From Paraflavitalea sp. CAU 1676 (lineage in GTDB: Bacteria; Bacteroidota; Bacteroidia; Chitinophagales; Chitinophagaceae), in the NCBI RefSeq assembly GCF_029223285.1, contig NZ_JARHUJ010000007.1, forward strand, positions 372,001 through 436,000: a DNA stretch of 64,000 nt. Reading direction: 5' to 3'. The notes below the pieces were generated by a model. The model worked only from the letters and a program-made list of their open reading frames with translations. It was not told where the DNA came from and ran no database searches. Shown one piece after another: positions 9,701 to 18,213 of this stretch. The position numbers and the translations under genes were made by a program. The first letter of the stretch is position 1. Each line of letters begins with the position of its first letter.

Positions 9701-9902
9701 GGTGAACGACATGACGATCGTGTACAGCGTTCCGGAGAAGATCATCAAAAAAGCAGGGTTCAGCAACGCCCGGATACTCGCTACGGGCAACAACCTGTGG
9801 GTACTGAAGAATCCGCTCAAATACAAGGATCCCTACTCCAGCTACATATTCGATTATCCAACCCTCCGAACCATTTCTGTAGGTCTCAGCCTGGGACTCT
9901 AA
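6729..9902 (+). CDS. SusC/RagA-type TonB-linked outer membrane receptor
   Basis: The 1057-residue protein has a signal peptide (residues 1-23), a carboxypeptidase-regulatory-like domain at about 35-110 (VSGKVSDEKGAPLAGATVAV), the TonB-box/plug start (VVVVGYGTQKRSQTTGAV) and a plug with LKDATAAIYGAAGAKGVILI near 220, followed by a beta-barrel to the end. A Ca-binding-like loop, DINGDGVITDKDK, occurs near 885, as in many SusC proteins. It imports oligomers across the outer membrane with energy from TonB. The SusD partner follows after 15 bases and a third lipoprotein after that. The neighbouring M1 peptidase hints at peptide rather than glycan substrate, but it is on the other strand, so this is only a guess. 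Confidence 0.95.
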   Translation: MRKRMIALSAAIILAVLTTPGFAADTGYSPWFQQTDKTVSGKVSDEKGAPLAGATVAVKGSKVSTLTKEDGTFTLKVPTGSTMLTVSFVGMLDQEVNVAEKTMISVTLNGMGGNMNDVVVVGYGTQKRSQTTGAVATIKAQDIQDIPAPNIAGTLRGRVAGLGVSSVSGRPGAGITLNVRNAFVSDQADDVGATNQPLYVIDNIIVTKSDFDALDPSMVEDITILKDATAAIYGAAGAKGVILITTKRGKPGAPKLNYNGYVGHTDATRKPEMLSGYDLATLLNDTYRINNVAPSNFFTQKDLDYIQRNEQKSWFDEIWRPALTQRHNLSLSGGSDKMTFFVGGSYQNENANYASMKADKFSFRSGLTAKIANNVKADINFNVDHNIKTSKNGLSENDQQFLEKIIQIPRWVPYSINGKWVNFNSNLGMHPQGQMESGYYENTKTKGYRINTSLSYAPESGPLKGLTARLQFSQAGNGTDRDDYRPNYKIYNFIRGGNNGALYTDTLTPTGAEINVVQGTNQFLRRKLGNANSYQATFTLQYQRTFGQHSINVIAGGEQSESNAENLAVEWLGQEIPNVDEFWAFGQSPVVRDKDISESSKRSFFSRLSYNFAGKYSLEGITRYDASANFATGNIWGVFPSVGLGWLVSEERFFRDVLPSVNYFKLRANFGLTGDDRIDQRLWQEWYAINITGYMYNETLVPGLKQNRIPNPDITWEKKRTLNIGADVSLFNNKLSLGVDVFQNFSYDAFDKGATDNFPMYAGFTPPLVNYMERYSWGSEFSIGYQTRFTPDLSFKSSINFSFGNAVTSRTYYNPYLLWDRQAEDWQIHFGTDPRKYNSNNIGMITEGMFRSQEDVDAFLAKKPNYTINGLVPQAGWLYFKDINGDGVITDKDKTTMFDHIDPTLATGIQLSLTYKSLAMNVNIAARFGGKEFYDSKARRSRPTPNNNVPSFWTDRWTPENHNGKFPRHDDASIVAGWESDFWAVDGTMIRVNDMTIVYSVPEKIIKKAGFSNARILATGNNLWVLKNPLKYKDPYSSYIFDYPTLRTISVGLSLGL

Positions 9903-9917
9903 GCTAAAACGACGACA

Positions 9918-11771
9918 ATGAAAAAGATACTTCAACTCTCTATATACCTGCTGGCTGGACTTACCGCCGGCCTCTTCACGAGCTGCAAAAAAACGGAAGA
10001 CTTCCTGCGATTACCCAATCGGGATGGCCTGGATGCGCGCATCTGGGAAACAGAGGGCGCCGTGCAGTACTTCCTGAATGAAACGTATCACGTGATCATG
10101 CCCGAGTTCTATTACCAGTATACCCTGAACAGCTATGCGTTTCATATGGGCAGCGATGAGAACCTCTATTCCGCTGCCGACGGGTCGATCAAAAAACTGT
10201 TCAACTTCAACGGCGTGATGATCGCCAACGATGTAAAATATGTGGGCGCCAAATACCAGGGCACCAACCCCGGCGACAACCGCTATTTCGACATCGCCCG
10301 CTGTAACATCGCCATTGCCAACCTGCCGGTTAGTCAAACCATACCGGCGGCCACCAAACGCTCCATGCTGGGACAGTTCTATGTACTGCGGGCCATGGCC
10401 TACCTGGGCCTCACCAAGGTATATGGCGGCATGCCGCTTGTGCTGGAGCCGCAGAGCCCCGGCGACCTGAAACTGAGCGGACGGGTAAAAGCTAAAGTGA
10501 TGTTTGAGCAGATCGTGAAAGACCTCGACTCGGGCATGGTGATGCTGGATGGCGTTACCTGGCTGGATGCTACGGAGAGGGGCAAACTCACCAAAGCGGC
10601 AGCGGCAGCCATCAAGGCAAAAGCCCTGTTGTACTGGGCTAGCCCACAGTTCAACCCGGTGAATGATGGAAAGCATCGTTATGACGCAACACGCTGGGAA
10701 GCGGCGCATAAGGCTACGAAAGAAGCCTATGAGATCTGTAAGAACGCAGGCCATGCGTTGGTAGCAGATTATTCGAAGATCTTCCTCACCGAAGGCACTG
10801 CCAATAAAGAAGCGATCATCGTACGGTCTTATTCCGATAAAGTGGTGAAACGCACCCATGGCGTAGAAGCAAGGTGCCGTCCGGCATCCGAGCAAGGACA
10901 GCCCAATGATATGTATTACGCCAGCACCCGCATGATCGATGCCTACACCATGAAGGATGGTACACCTATCAACCAGAGTGCCGCCTATGACCCCGAGATG
11001 TTCTGGCTCAACCGCGACCCACGCTTCGACGCAACGATCGCTTACAATGGCGCTCCCTGGAAACTAAGTGGTGTTGCTGGCCGCCGCCAATGGACCTATG
11101 TAAAGGCCCTCAACGAAACCGGCGACCGTGGTTTTTATTGCAAACGCTTCTCCAGTCCCGACCTGCCTGCCGGCAGTGTTCGCCAGGCCAATGACCTGGG
11201 TGGCAGTGGCATGGATTGGATAGAGCTGCGCTTTGCGGAAGTGATGCTCGACTACGCAGAAACCGCCAATGAAACCGGCGACATGGCCACGGCAAAAACA
11301 CTCGTGCGCGAGATCCGCCAACGTGCCGGTATTCAGGCAGGCGCCAATGATTACGGCCTCGGCTTTGCCACCAGCAAAGACCAGCTGCGCGACCTGATCC
11401 TGAACGAGCGCATGGTGGAATTTGCCTTCGAAGGTAAACGCCACGACGACCTGCGCAGAACGAGAAGAATGCATTTGCTGACCGGCAACCTGTTGTCTAT
11501 GCAGTTCGAATGTATCGACGACAACAAACGTAAATTCCTGGAAACCCTCAACGCTGCCGGCAAACTCAACCGCGATACGCTCGATATGACCAATAAAGCA
11601 TCGGTAAAAGCATTTTTCAAAGCGCCCCGCCTGATCACGGTATCGGGCAATGGCGGATTTGCAATGCCTGAATTCTATTACTTCTTTGGCCTATCGAATC
11701 AGTTCATCAATTCGAGTCCGCTGCTGGAACAAACCATTGGCTGGGATGGCGGCACATTCGATCCATTGTAA
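9918..11771 (+). CDS. SusD/RagB-family substrate-binding lipoprotein
   Basis: The 617-residue product starts with a lipoprotein signal (lipobox LFTSC, then KKTEDFL) and has the SusD helical layout: 'RYFDIARCNIAIANLPVSQ' near 118, 'GQFYVLRAMAYLGLTKVYGG' near 155 (the TPR-like core), and near the C-terminal third 'WIELRFAEVMLDYAETANE' followed by 'LRDLILNERMVEFAFEGKRH'. These are the classical SusD motifs. It sits on the cell surface and caps the SusC barrel encoded 15 bases upstream. The coding region ends 46 bases before the next lipoprotein gene, which is probably in the same transcript. Confidence 0.95.
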   Translation: MKKILQLSIYLLAGLTAGLFTSCKKTEDFLRLPNRDGLDARIWETEGAVQYFLNETYHVIMPEFYYQYTLNSYAFHMGSDENLYSAADGSIKKLFNFNGVMIANDVKYVGAKYQGTNPGDNRYFDIARCNIAIANLPVSQTIPAATKRSMLGQFYVLRAMAYLGLTKVYGGMPLVLEPQSPGDLKLSGRVKAKVMFEQIVKDLDSGMVMLDGVTWLDATERGKLTKAAAAAIKAKALLYWASPQFNPVNDGKHRYDATRWEAAHKATKEAYEICKNAGHALVADYSKIFLTEGTANKEAIIVRSYSDKVVKRTHGVEARCRPASEQGQPNDMYYASTRMIDAYTMKDGTPINQSAAYDPEMFWLNRDPRFDATIAYNGAPWKLSGVAGRRQWTYVKALNETGDRGFYCKRFSSPDLPAGSVRQANDLGGSGMDWIELRFAEVMLDYAETANETGDMATAKTLVREIRQRAGIQAGANDYGLGFATSKDQLRDLILNERMVEFAFEGKRHDDLRRTRRMHLLTGNLLSMQFECIDDNKRKFLETLNAAGKLNRDTLDMTNKASVKAFFKAPRLITVSGNGGFAMPEFYYFFGLSNQFINSSPLLEQTIGWDGGTFDPL

Positions 11772-11817
11772 ACGAGCCGTCATTATTGAACCCATTTGTA
11801 AAACAAGGAAATTCAAC

Positions 11818-12780
11818 ATGAAACGATATACGATCAGAACGGCCGCCCTCCTATTCGCCTGTTGCGCGTTGCTGGGCGCCTGTAAAAAAGAAGCGCAGAA
11901 CATCTTCAACATGTTCGACGTAACACTCGAGCTGCACAACAACAAGGAAAGCGCTGCCAAAGAATACAATGAGGTAAACCCGAACGATACGCTGGTGATC
12001 GATTTCACCATCCATTCACCCAACAAAGACATGTACATGATCTGTATATGGCGGGCCGGCCAGGGTGTGCCGGGCATCAAGATCCCGATCAATGATCCAG
12101 CGAAGCGGCGCTCCTACTCGGATGCCGTAACCATTAAAGCCGACCAGGGCGTGGGCACCACTACCTTTCGCGTTTGGGCGCTCGACGAAGACGGCGTTTA
12201 CTTAGGCGATGGCGATAAGATGATCACGCTTTCGGTGAAGACAGATTACAAGTACCTGCCCAATCGCAGCCTCTTTCTGCCCGATACGGCCACGAAGAAA
12301 GCGCCTTCCTTTTTCTCCCTGAGCAAGGGAACCAGCTTCAATTACGCAGATGCTGCACCGATATCGGCCGATATCGACTTTGCGATCTACCAGAAGTTTG
12401 TCAAGAACCCCAGCCCACCTGCCGGAGGGCCCGATACGACGTTGATACGTTGCCTGTATACGCCAGGCGCCGATCCAAATCCTTTTCCACTGTACGACCT
12501 AAGCAGCTGGACCAAACGCGGCACATTATTTTCGGCGCCCGTGAGTGGCTCGGCGGCCAACTTCACCAGCATGTTCAAAACGGGAGTGGCCATTGAGACG
12601 GAAGCGAAAAAACGAACGATTAACCTCACCCACTATGCCACTTTCCCGGGCATTCAGTCGGGCCAGTTCATTTACTTTAAAACACCCGAAGGAAAGTATG
12701 GCGTCATGCTCGTTCATATCTTTACCCTGACATACGACGACAAGCCGTACCTGAATGTAAGTATCAAGGTGCAGCAGTAA
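11818..12780 (+). CDS. Lipoprotein of unknown function in the SusCD operon
   Basis: ATG 11818 gives 320 residues with a lipoprotein signal (MKRYTIRTAALLFACCALLG then ACKKEAQ). The body is beta-rich with no catalytic motif that I recognise; segments such as TLVIDFTIHSPNKDMYMICI and ATTFRVWALDEDGVYLG-type strands suggest an immunoglobulin or PKD-like fold, as in SusE/SusF-like accessory lipoproteins. Its place after susC and susD suggests a surface-exposed accessory binding role. Its last 17 bases overlap the 3' end of the convergent M1 peptidase gene, so the two transcripts are complementary there. Confidence 0.75.
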   Translation: MKRYTIRTAALLFACCALLGACKKEAQNIFNMFDVTLELHNNKESAAKEYNEVNPNDTLVIDFTIHSPNKDMYMICIWRAGQGVPGIKIPINDPAKRRSYSDAVTIKADQGVGTTTFRVWALDEDGVYLGDGDKMITLSVKTDYKYLPNRSLFLPDTATKKAPSFFSLSKGTSFNYADAAPISADIDFAIYQKFVKNPSPPAGGPDTTLIRCLYTPGADPNPFPLYDLSSWTKRGTLFSAPVSGSAANFTSMFKTGVAIETEAKKRTINLTHYATFPGIQSGQFIYFKTPEGKYGVMLVHIFTLTYDDKPYLNVSIKVQQ

Positions 12781-14434
12781 CGGCCGCCACGTTCACGTAA
12801 TACATGGCCTCAATGGCAGTTTTAGTGAACAACGAGGCCTGTTCACTGTTGACGGTACTGCTTTGCCATTGTTCCTTTGGCATGATCCTGACATTGGCCG
12901 TACTACTCTTCAACACCAATGGCAGGTTAAAGCCGGGTACACAGTTGCTGTAGCGATAGAATACTTTAGTCTTGTCATCACTGAAGTAATATTCAAAGCT
13001 GGGTATTTGCGTGGTGCGCAGGTACTGATCGAACACCTTGCTATAGTTGAAACCGGCCTTTGCACTTACATATCTTTCCACCTCCGTCGAATTGACTGTT
13101 TTGTGGTAGAAGTCCTTGTTGAGGCCACGCAGGATATTGCGGAACCGGTTATCATCATCCATACTGTGACGAATCGAATGCAACAGGTTGCCGCCTTTGG
13201 GATACATATCACCACTACCCTGCGCATTGACATAGTAAGCTGGAATGATCGTTTTGTCGTTGCGGATACCGCGGCGTATGCCCTGGTTGTATTGATTGGC
13301 AGCCTCTACACCAAAGAGGTAATCGATAAAGAGTGTTTCACTATAATTGGTGAATCCTTCATGCACCCACATATCGGCCAGATCGTTGGTGGTAATGTTG
13401 TTGCCAAACCATTCATGGCCGCTTTCGTGAATGATGATAAAATCCCATTTCATACCCCAGCCTGTGCCAGATCCATCGCGGCCACGGTATCCGGGTTTGT
13501 ACCAGTTACCGTAGGATACCGCGCTTTGGTGTTCCATGCCCGTATTGGAGGTTTCTACCAGCTTGTAGCCATCCTCATAAAAAGGATAAGGACCAAACCA
13601 GTGCTCGAAAGCATGCAGCATAATGTTCACTTCTTTGGGCATGTAGGCTTTTGCTTTTTCGAGATTGTAGTCGAGTACCCAATAATTGATATCGAGGGGG
13701 CCTTTTTCTCCTTTGTATGTTTCGCCCCAGTTAACATATTTACCGATATAAGGGATGAGGCAATAATTGCTGATGGGATTAACAACCGACCACTTCCACG
13801 AGGTAGTACCATCACCATTTGCCTCTTTGGACTCAAGGCGCCCCATCGCGATCGCAGAGAGGGAGTCGGCCACCGTCATGGTAAGGCTGGCGCCTTTATC
13901 GGGCTCATCACTCTGATGATCTTTGCAGGGATACCAGATGGAAGCGCCCAGCCCCTGGCAGGTTACCGTCATCCACGGACGGCCGAGTGAGTCGGTGGTC
14001 CAGGTCCAGCCGCCGTCCCAGGGCGGACGTACGGCTTCATGCGCCTTGCCGTGGTAGTAGATGGCAACGGTATTAGTGCTGTTCTTCTTTTGCTTTGGGG
14101 TATTGATATACCAAACCGTACCCTCTTTAGCAAAGGATAAGGTTTCCTTTTGATTGAAGATTACACTATCGATGAGGAGCGGTTCGCGCATGTCGATTTG
14201 CATGCGCTGGCTATTGCCCACCACTTTATAGGTGATCGTATTAGATCCGCTGATAGTTTTATTGGCGTAGTCGGGTTTTACCGCCAGGTCGTACCGCTGG
14301 ATATCCCACCAGGTACGTTCGGGCGTGAGCGAACCGCGGAGCGTGTCGGCATGAGTAAAGGACTTCGATTGCGCGCCTGCATACAAGGTGAGCAGGCAGG
14401 CACAGGAAACAGTGAGCATTTTTTTTGTCAGCAT
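12764..14434 (-). CDS. M1-family zinc aminopeptidase, secreted
   Basis: Start ATG 14434 gives 556 residues with a signal peptide ending near YAGAQS. The zinc site is present: HESGHEWFG at about 336 (HExxH) and the third ligand in 'WVHEGFTNY' at about 359. The exopeptidase loop appears as GMEHQS near 299 instead of the usual GAMEN. A Tyr of the catalytic type may lie further on. The protein lacks the long C-terminal helical domain found in the largest M1 members and resembles the shorter secreted M1 peptidases of Bacteroidota. It removes N-terminal residues from peptides outside the cytoplasm. It converges on the SusCD operon, so functional linkage to peptide uptake is only suggested. Confidence 0.9.
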   Translation of the reverse strand: MLTKKMLTVSCACLLTLYAGAQSKSFTHADTLRGSLTPERTWWDIQRYDLAVKPDYANKTISGSNTITYKVVGNSQRMQIDMREPLLIDSVIFNQKETLSFAKEGTVWYINTPKQKKNSTNTVAIYYHGKAHEAVRPPWDGGWTWTTDSLGRPWMTVTCQGLGASIWYPCKDHQSDEPDKGASLTMTVADSLSAIAMGRLESKEANGDGTTSWKWSVVNPISNYCLIPYIGKYVNWGETYKGEKGPLDINYWVLDYNLEKAKAYMPKEVNIMLHAFEHWFGPYPFYEDGYKLVETSNTGMEHQSAVSYGNWYKPGYRGRDGSGTGWGMKWDFIIIHESGHEWFGNNITTNDLADMWVHEGFTNYSETLFIDYLFGVEAANQYNQGIRRGIRNDKTIIPAYYVNAQGSGDMYPKGGNLLHSIRHSMDDDNRFRNILRGLNKDFYHKTVNSTEVERYVSAKAGFNYSKVFDQYLRTTQIPSFEYYFSDDKTKVFYRYSNCVPGFNLPLVLKSSTANVRIMPKEQWQSSTVNSEQASLFTKTAIEAMYYVNVAAVTAAP

Positions 14435-14539
14435 GACCAAATTTACCGGTAGCCAGGCAATAGGGATGGCATGAATTTAACCGGTTTCATACGGAAATTG
14501 ATAAAGAAACCCTATTTTCGGGCCCACTCCTCTAATACC

Positions 14540-15139
14540 ATGCTGAAAAACCTAACCGTCGCAGCCCTGCTGCTTTGCACCATAACAACCCTTGCGCAAA
14601 ACGCTCCTGTTTCCGCCACAGACAATTCTCCGGCCAAAGCCCTTTTCAGGCAAAAAGACACTCCGTACTGGATCGACAATTTCCGCCAGCTGAGAGACGC
14701 GATCTATCAGAAAAACATAGGCAAATCAAAAGCCTTTTTCCAGTTCCCGGTAGCCTATGCAGGCAATGAGATCTGGTACGTAGCCACGCCGGGTCAAACC
14801 GTATCTGCCGACAATATCAAGCCTTTTACTGATAAAGACCTCACTAAATACTTCCGGAGCTTGTTCCCCAAAGGCTTTACGAAAGCGCTGTTGAAGGTCA
14901 AGACCGAAGAGCTCTTCAAGAACGGTGAGCATACCACACCTGCCATCATTGAAGGAAATACTGAATACGTCCTGTACTCGACCTACGACAAAGCTGAACA
15001 CATGCTTCAACTTAACCTGGCTTCCAAATTCAACCTGAATAATGAAGACGATGAAGTGGGCGAATACAACATCATCTACTACTTCACCGTAACAGAAAAG
15101 GGGCACCTGATCTTCAGCCATATCTCCACCGCCGGCTAA
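14540..15139 (+). CDS. Small secreted protein of unknown function
   Basis: ATG 14540 gives 199 residues starting with a signal peptide (MLKNLTVAALLLCTITTLAQ). The mature part has mixed alpha/beta character, with 'TPYWIDNFRQLRDAIYQKN' near 40 and a terminal beta segment 'YNIIYYFTVTEKGHLIF'. I do not recognise the family. A -7-like element with one mismatch (TATTTTCG) lies about 30 bases before the start. Divergent from the M1 peptidase gene, with which it shares a 105-base control region. Confidence 0.65.
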   Translation: MLKNLTVAALLLCTITTLAQNAPVSATDNSPAKALFRQKDTPYWIDNFRQLRDAIYQKNIGKSKAFFQFPVAYAGNEIWYVATPGQTVSADNIKPFTDKDLTKYFRSLFPKGFTKALLKVKTEELFKNGEHTTPAIIEGNTEYVLYSTYDKAEHMLQLNLASKFNLNNEDDEVGEYNIIYYFTVTEKGHLIFSHISTAG

Positions 15140-15194
15140 AACGATCCCTGGCAACAGACAAAAGCTCCGTGGTACCCACATCATCTCCAGGTAT

Positions 15195-15202
15195 TATCTT
15201 TG
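15195..15202 (+). promoter_or_regulatory. -7 promoter element (TATCTTTG) directly before a GNAT gene
   Basis: TATCTTTG matches the Bacteroidota -7 consensus TAnnTTTG exactly and ends only 7 bases before the ATG at 15210. No clear TTG lies at the -33 position. If this is used, transcription would begin at or almost at the start codon, giving a leaderless mRNA. Confidence 0.5.
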
Positions 15203-15209
15203 CGCGTAT

Positions 15210-15683
15210 ATGCTTCCCGAAATTGAGTACCGCATCGCCCAGGCAGCCATTGAATTTGAAGATGGCAGAAAACTGTTTGAGGAATATGTCGCCTCACTGG
15301 GAGTGGACCTCTCCTTCCAGGACTTCAGCCAGGAATTACAGGTAATTGACCGGCAGTACAACCAGCCGGAAGGCGCCTTATTACTCGCCTACCAGGATGG
15401 CGTAGCAATCGCCTGTGCAGGTGTACGTAAACTGGACGATAGCACTGCCGAACTGAAGCGCATGTACGTAAGGGACGGCTTTAAGGGGCAGGGCATTGGT
15501 GTGCAACTGATGCAACGTTCGCTGCAGGTTGCCCGCGAACGGGGCTATCGGAAAATAAGGCTCGACACACTCAAAACCATGATCAAGGCCCAGGCTTTGT
15601 ACAGGTCTTTCGGTTTTTATGAGATCCCCTCCTACCGCTATAATCCGCTGGAAGGCGCTGTTTACATGGAAAAGGAACTATAA
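15210..15683 (+). CDS. GNAT-family N-acetyltransferase
   Basis: The 157-residue product has the GNAT core: beta-4 'AELKRMYVRDGFKGQGIGVQ' with the acetyl-CoA loop (R/Q-x-x-G-x-G form, 'FKGQGIG') at about 92-98, followed by helix 'LMQRSLQVARERGYRKI' and the beta-5/alpha-4 'LRLDT...ALYRSFGFYEI' ending. GNAT enzymes transfer acetyl from acetyl-CoA to amines; the substrate here is unknown. The protein length is typical for single-domain members. It stands alone between unrelated genes and may be expressed from a leaderless transcript (see the -7 element just upstream). Confidence 0.9.
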   Translation: MLPEIEYRIAQAAIEFEDGRKLFEEYVASLGVDLSFQDFSQELQVIDRQYNQPEGALLLAYQDGVAIACAGVRKLDDSTAELKRMYVRDGFKGQGIGVQLMQRSLQVARERGYRKIRLDTLKTMIKAQALYRSFGFYEIPSYRYNPLEGAVYMEKEL

Positions 15684-16051
15684 GCCGGGGCAGTTGAACC
15701 TGTAATTTGGAAACTACACTGCACAAATCAGGCAGTTCAACCATTTCAGCTTTCTTCCTTCATTTAATTCGATTTTCTTCGCAGCTGTATGTGTATCTAG
15801 CTCAGTCGCATACCTAAAATTCCAAACTATGAAGTCCAATATCCCAAACAGGCCATGCCTGTACATGCTCCTGCATCAACTTTCGCCACAACCGGCGCTA
15901 CACACGGAAATATTCCATAAAATTTTATTGGCAGCTATCAACTAAAGCATCTTAGCCTTTATAATAATTTATTGTCTGGCGGTTTACCAACCTGGCCGGA
16001 CGGGACCTTTATTTTCTAATACAAACCTCTATTCACAAAAAACAACAATTC
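15684..16051. other. Intergenic region upstream of the A-B-A-B lipoprotein cluster
   Basis: About 370 bases with no supportable gene. It contains a CAGGCCATGCCTG inverted repeat near 15850-15862 and an AT-rich run just before the first lipoprotein start. I found no full TTG-N19-TAnnTTTG match, although the promoter of the lipoprotein cluster should lie here. Confidence 0.45.
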
Positions 16052-16723
16052 ATGAAAAAACCCGTAATTCTGTTTGGTATGTTGGTGGCAGGTAGCTTAG
16101 CATTTACCTCCTGTACCAAGAACCTGAAAGACGATGTCAGCGACCTGAAAAAAGAAATTGACTCGCTGAACAAAAGCAATGCAGAACTGGAAGGTCAGGT
16201 AGGCGGCATTGAAATTATCCTTGGCGCTAATGAACCCATTACAGCTACCACCACCTTTACCGACAACAACAATGCGACTGTAACCGTTAAAGACACGTAT
16301 AAATTCAAAGCGGGCAACTCCTCCACGCAATATGCGAAAGGCAACAGCGATGGCACCTACCGAATTTACATCGAGCGTTTCAGCGATGTAGAATGGTATG
16401 AAGGCGCCCGCGTGGAATTCGTGTATAACCCAACAACCAAGGAGATCACGCAAAAAAGAGTACGTCATTATTGGGATAGCCCGGACAACTACAACGATAA
16501 CGCCGACTATGGCACCATATCCCCTACCCACTCTGGCTTACAGATCAACATTACTGTCAACAACTTTAATGCCACCACGGGTGAAATTTCTCTTACTGTT
16601 GCAGCAAGTGGAGATGCCACCTACTCAGGTCTCGAGACCTATTACTCACCCAATCCTGGTAAGCCTTACAGCACTTCCTTTGCCTATACAGGTAAGGTGA
16701 AAGTGTTCCCTTACGTGCCTTAA
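16052..16723 (+). CDS. Tandem coiled-coil lipoprotein, copy A1
   Basis: This 223-residue protein starts with a lipoprotein signal (MKKPVILFGMLVAGSLAF, lipobox FTSC) and a short coiled coil at about 22-50 (KNLKDDVSDLKKEIDSLNKS), with leucines and valines at heptad spacing. A beta-rich body follows, with 'GANEPITATTTFTD' near 58 and the conserved core 'YIERFSDVEWYEGA' near 108. It ends in a strand 'GKVKVFPYVP'. No known domain is recognised. Its closest relative is A2 two genes downstream (same MKKP start, GANEPI and TFTDN motifs), and it shares the core with the B type. The predicted location is outer membrane, anchored by lipid with the coil next to the membrane. Confidence 0.85.
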   Translation: MKKPVILFGMLVAGSLAFTSCTKNLKDDVSDLKKEIDSLNKSNAELEGQVGGIEIILGANEPITATTTFTDNNNATVTVKDTYKFKAGNSSTQYAKGNSDGTYRIYIERFSDVEWYEGARVEFVYNPTTKEITQKRVRHYWDSPDNYNDNADYGTISPTHSGLQINITVNNFNATTGEISLTVAASGDATYSGLETYYSPNPGKPYSTSFAYTGKVKVFPYVP

Positions 16724-16787
16724 CAGAACCGGATAAACGACCATTAAGTCAGTTAACTAAATCCAAATCTTTACAAAATCAACATCT

Positions 16788-17444
16788 ATGAAAAGATCGT
16801 TCCTGATACTGGGAATATCCATAGCAGGCCTGGCCTCGCTGCCATCCTGTACGAAGAACCTGAAGGATGATATCAAATACCTGGAGACCCAGGTAGACTC
16901 GCTCAAAAAGCGCAATGCTACTTTACGGGAACAGGCGAAAGCCACGCAAAATGTGCTGGGTTCCGACGAGCCGATCATGGCTACTACCACCTACAAGGAT
17001 GCAAGCGGCGCCGAAAAGAAATACCAGGACACCTATAGTTTTAAAGGGGGCAACTACTCGACGCATTACATGGTGGACCTCGAAGACGGCACGTATGAAA
17101 TTTACATTGAACGCTTCAGCGATGTTGAGTGGTACGAAGGGGCGTGGACCGAGTTCAGGTACAATCCAACTACCAAAGAACTCACGCAGAAACGCGGTGG
17201 ACAATACTGGGAAAACCCCTCTCAATGGTTCAACCCATCCTATAATGGCGGCAGCACCGGTTGTGTAGTGGATATCAACCTGAAGTCGATCAACATGACT
17301 ACCGGAGACATATCAATCGACTTCACCGGCACAGCAGATGGCACTTATACGGCCGGCAGCAGCCGGTGGCCCAACCCCGGCGCAGCGCATACTACGAAAT
17401 TTTCTTTCACAGGAAAGCTGAGTGTCCTGAAGAGAGGATTCTAA
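16788..17444 (+). CDS. Tandem coiled-coil lipoprotein, copy B1
   Basis: The 218-residue protein has signal MKRSFLILGISIAGLASLPS with lipobox LPSC, a coiled coil (LKDDIKYLETQVDSLKKRNA) and the shared core YIERFSDVEWYEGAWTEF. Features that separate it from the A type are the 'EQAKATQN(V/I)LG' linker, 'TTYKDASGA' instead of TFTDN, and one conserved Cys in 'TGCVVDINLKSI' near 165. It ends 'GKLSVLKRGF' with a Lys/Arg-rich end. It begins 64 bases after A1 and is followed by A2 after 52 bases, consistent with one transcript. Function unknown; the B and A forms may interact through their coils. Confidence 0.85.
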   Translation: MKRSFLILGISIAGLASLPSCTKNLKDDIKYLETQVDSLKKRNATLREQAKATQNVLGSDEPIMATTTYKDASGAEKKYQDTYSFKGGNYSTHYMVDLEDGTYEIYIERFSDVEWYEGAWTEFRYNPTTKELTQKRGGQYWENPSQWFNPSYNGGSTGCVVDINLKSINMTTGDISIDFTGTADGTYTAGSSRWPNPGAAHTTKFSFTGKLSVLKRGF

Positions 17445-17496
17445 GCAACCCGTTTCGCTCATTTCATTAACAGTACCAGTTACTCAAAATACAATT

Positions 17497-18177
17497 ATGA
17501 AAAAACCAGCAATTATTTTAGGTATAATCATGTCAGGCTCCCTGGCATTCACCTCGTGCACGAAAGACCTTAAGAACGATATCAGCGATCTTAAAAAGGA
17601 AGTAGATTCGCTGCATTCCAGCAACGATAGCATAGCCGGCCGCCTCAACGGCATCGACATCATCCTCGGCGCCAACGAACCTATTGTAGCTACCACCACC
17701 TTTACCGATAACAGCAATGCTACCAGGACGATCAAGTCAACCTATAAGTTCAAGGCAGGCAATAGCTCAACACAGGTTGCCCGCGGCTACGCGGATGGCA
17801 CTTACGAAATTTATATAGAGCGATTTGGCGACGTGGAATGGGATGAAGGTGCGGCGGTTCGGTTTAGGTACAACCCTACTACCAAAGCAATCACGGAAAA
17901 GAGAGTATACCACTATTGGGACAATGCCGACGCCTATCAGGACCGTGCTTATTACGGAGAGGGGTATGACACCCATGAAGGTCTCACCATCAACATTACA
18001 GTAAACAACTTCAACATTACCACCGGCGAAATCTCGCTCAACGTGTCGGCCAGCGGCAATGCCGACTATGCAACGGCTGTTTACAATTGGGGATATGCCC
18101 CGGCCAACGGCAAAGCATACAACACCGCCTTTACTTTCGCTGGCAAAGTGAAAGTATGGCCCTATAGTGGAAGCTAA
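17497..18177 (+). CDS. Tandem coiled-coil lipoprotein, copy A2
   Basis: This 226-residue protein repeats the A type: signal MKKPAIILGIIMSGSLAF with lipobox FTSC, coil (LKNDISDLKKEVDSLHSSND), 'ILGANEPIVATTTFTDNSNA' and the core 'YIERFGDVEWDEGAAVRF'. More than half of the residues match A1 by eye. Compared with A1, the core carries two changes (Ser to Gly, Tyr to Asp), so this copy has drifted in the most conserved part. It keeps the A-type ending 'GKVKVWPYSGS'. Transcribed with its neighbours. Confidence 0.85.
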   Translation: MKKPAIILGIIMSGSLAFTSCTKDLKNDISDLKKEVDSLHSSNDSIAGRLNGIDIILGANEPIVATTTFTDNSNATRTIKSTYKFKAGNSSTQVARGYADGTYEIYIERFGDVEWDEGAAVRFRYNPTTKAITEKRVYHYWDNADAYQDRAYYGEGYDTHEGLTINITVNNFNITTGEISLNVSASGNADYATAVYNWGYAPANGKAYNTAFTFAGKVKVWPYSGS

Positions 18178-18213
18178 TTTACTCCCATCCTACATCCTTA
18201 AAAGTTAACAGCG

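Noticed and set aside
12863-13990. Long plus-strand open frame opposite the M1 peptidase
   Set aside because: It is fully antisense to a gene with an intact zinc site and shows no domain of its own.
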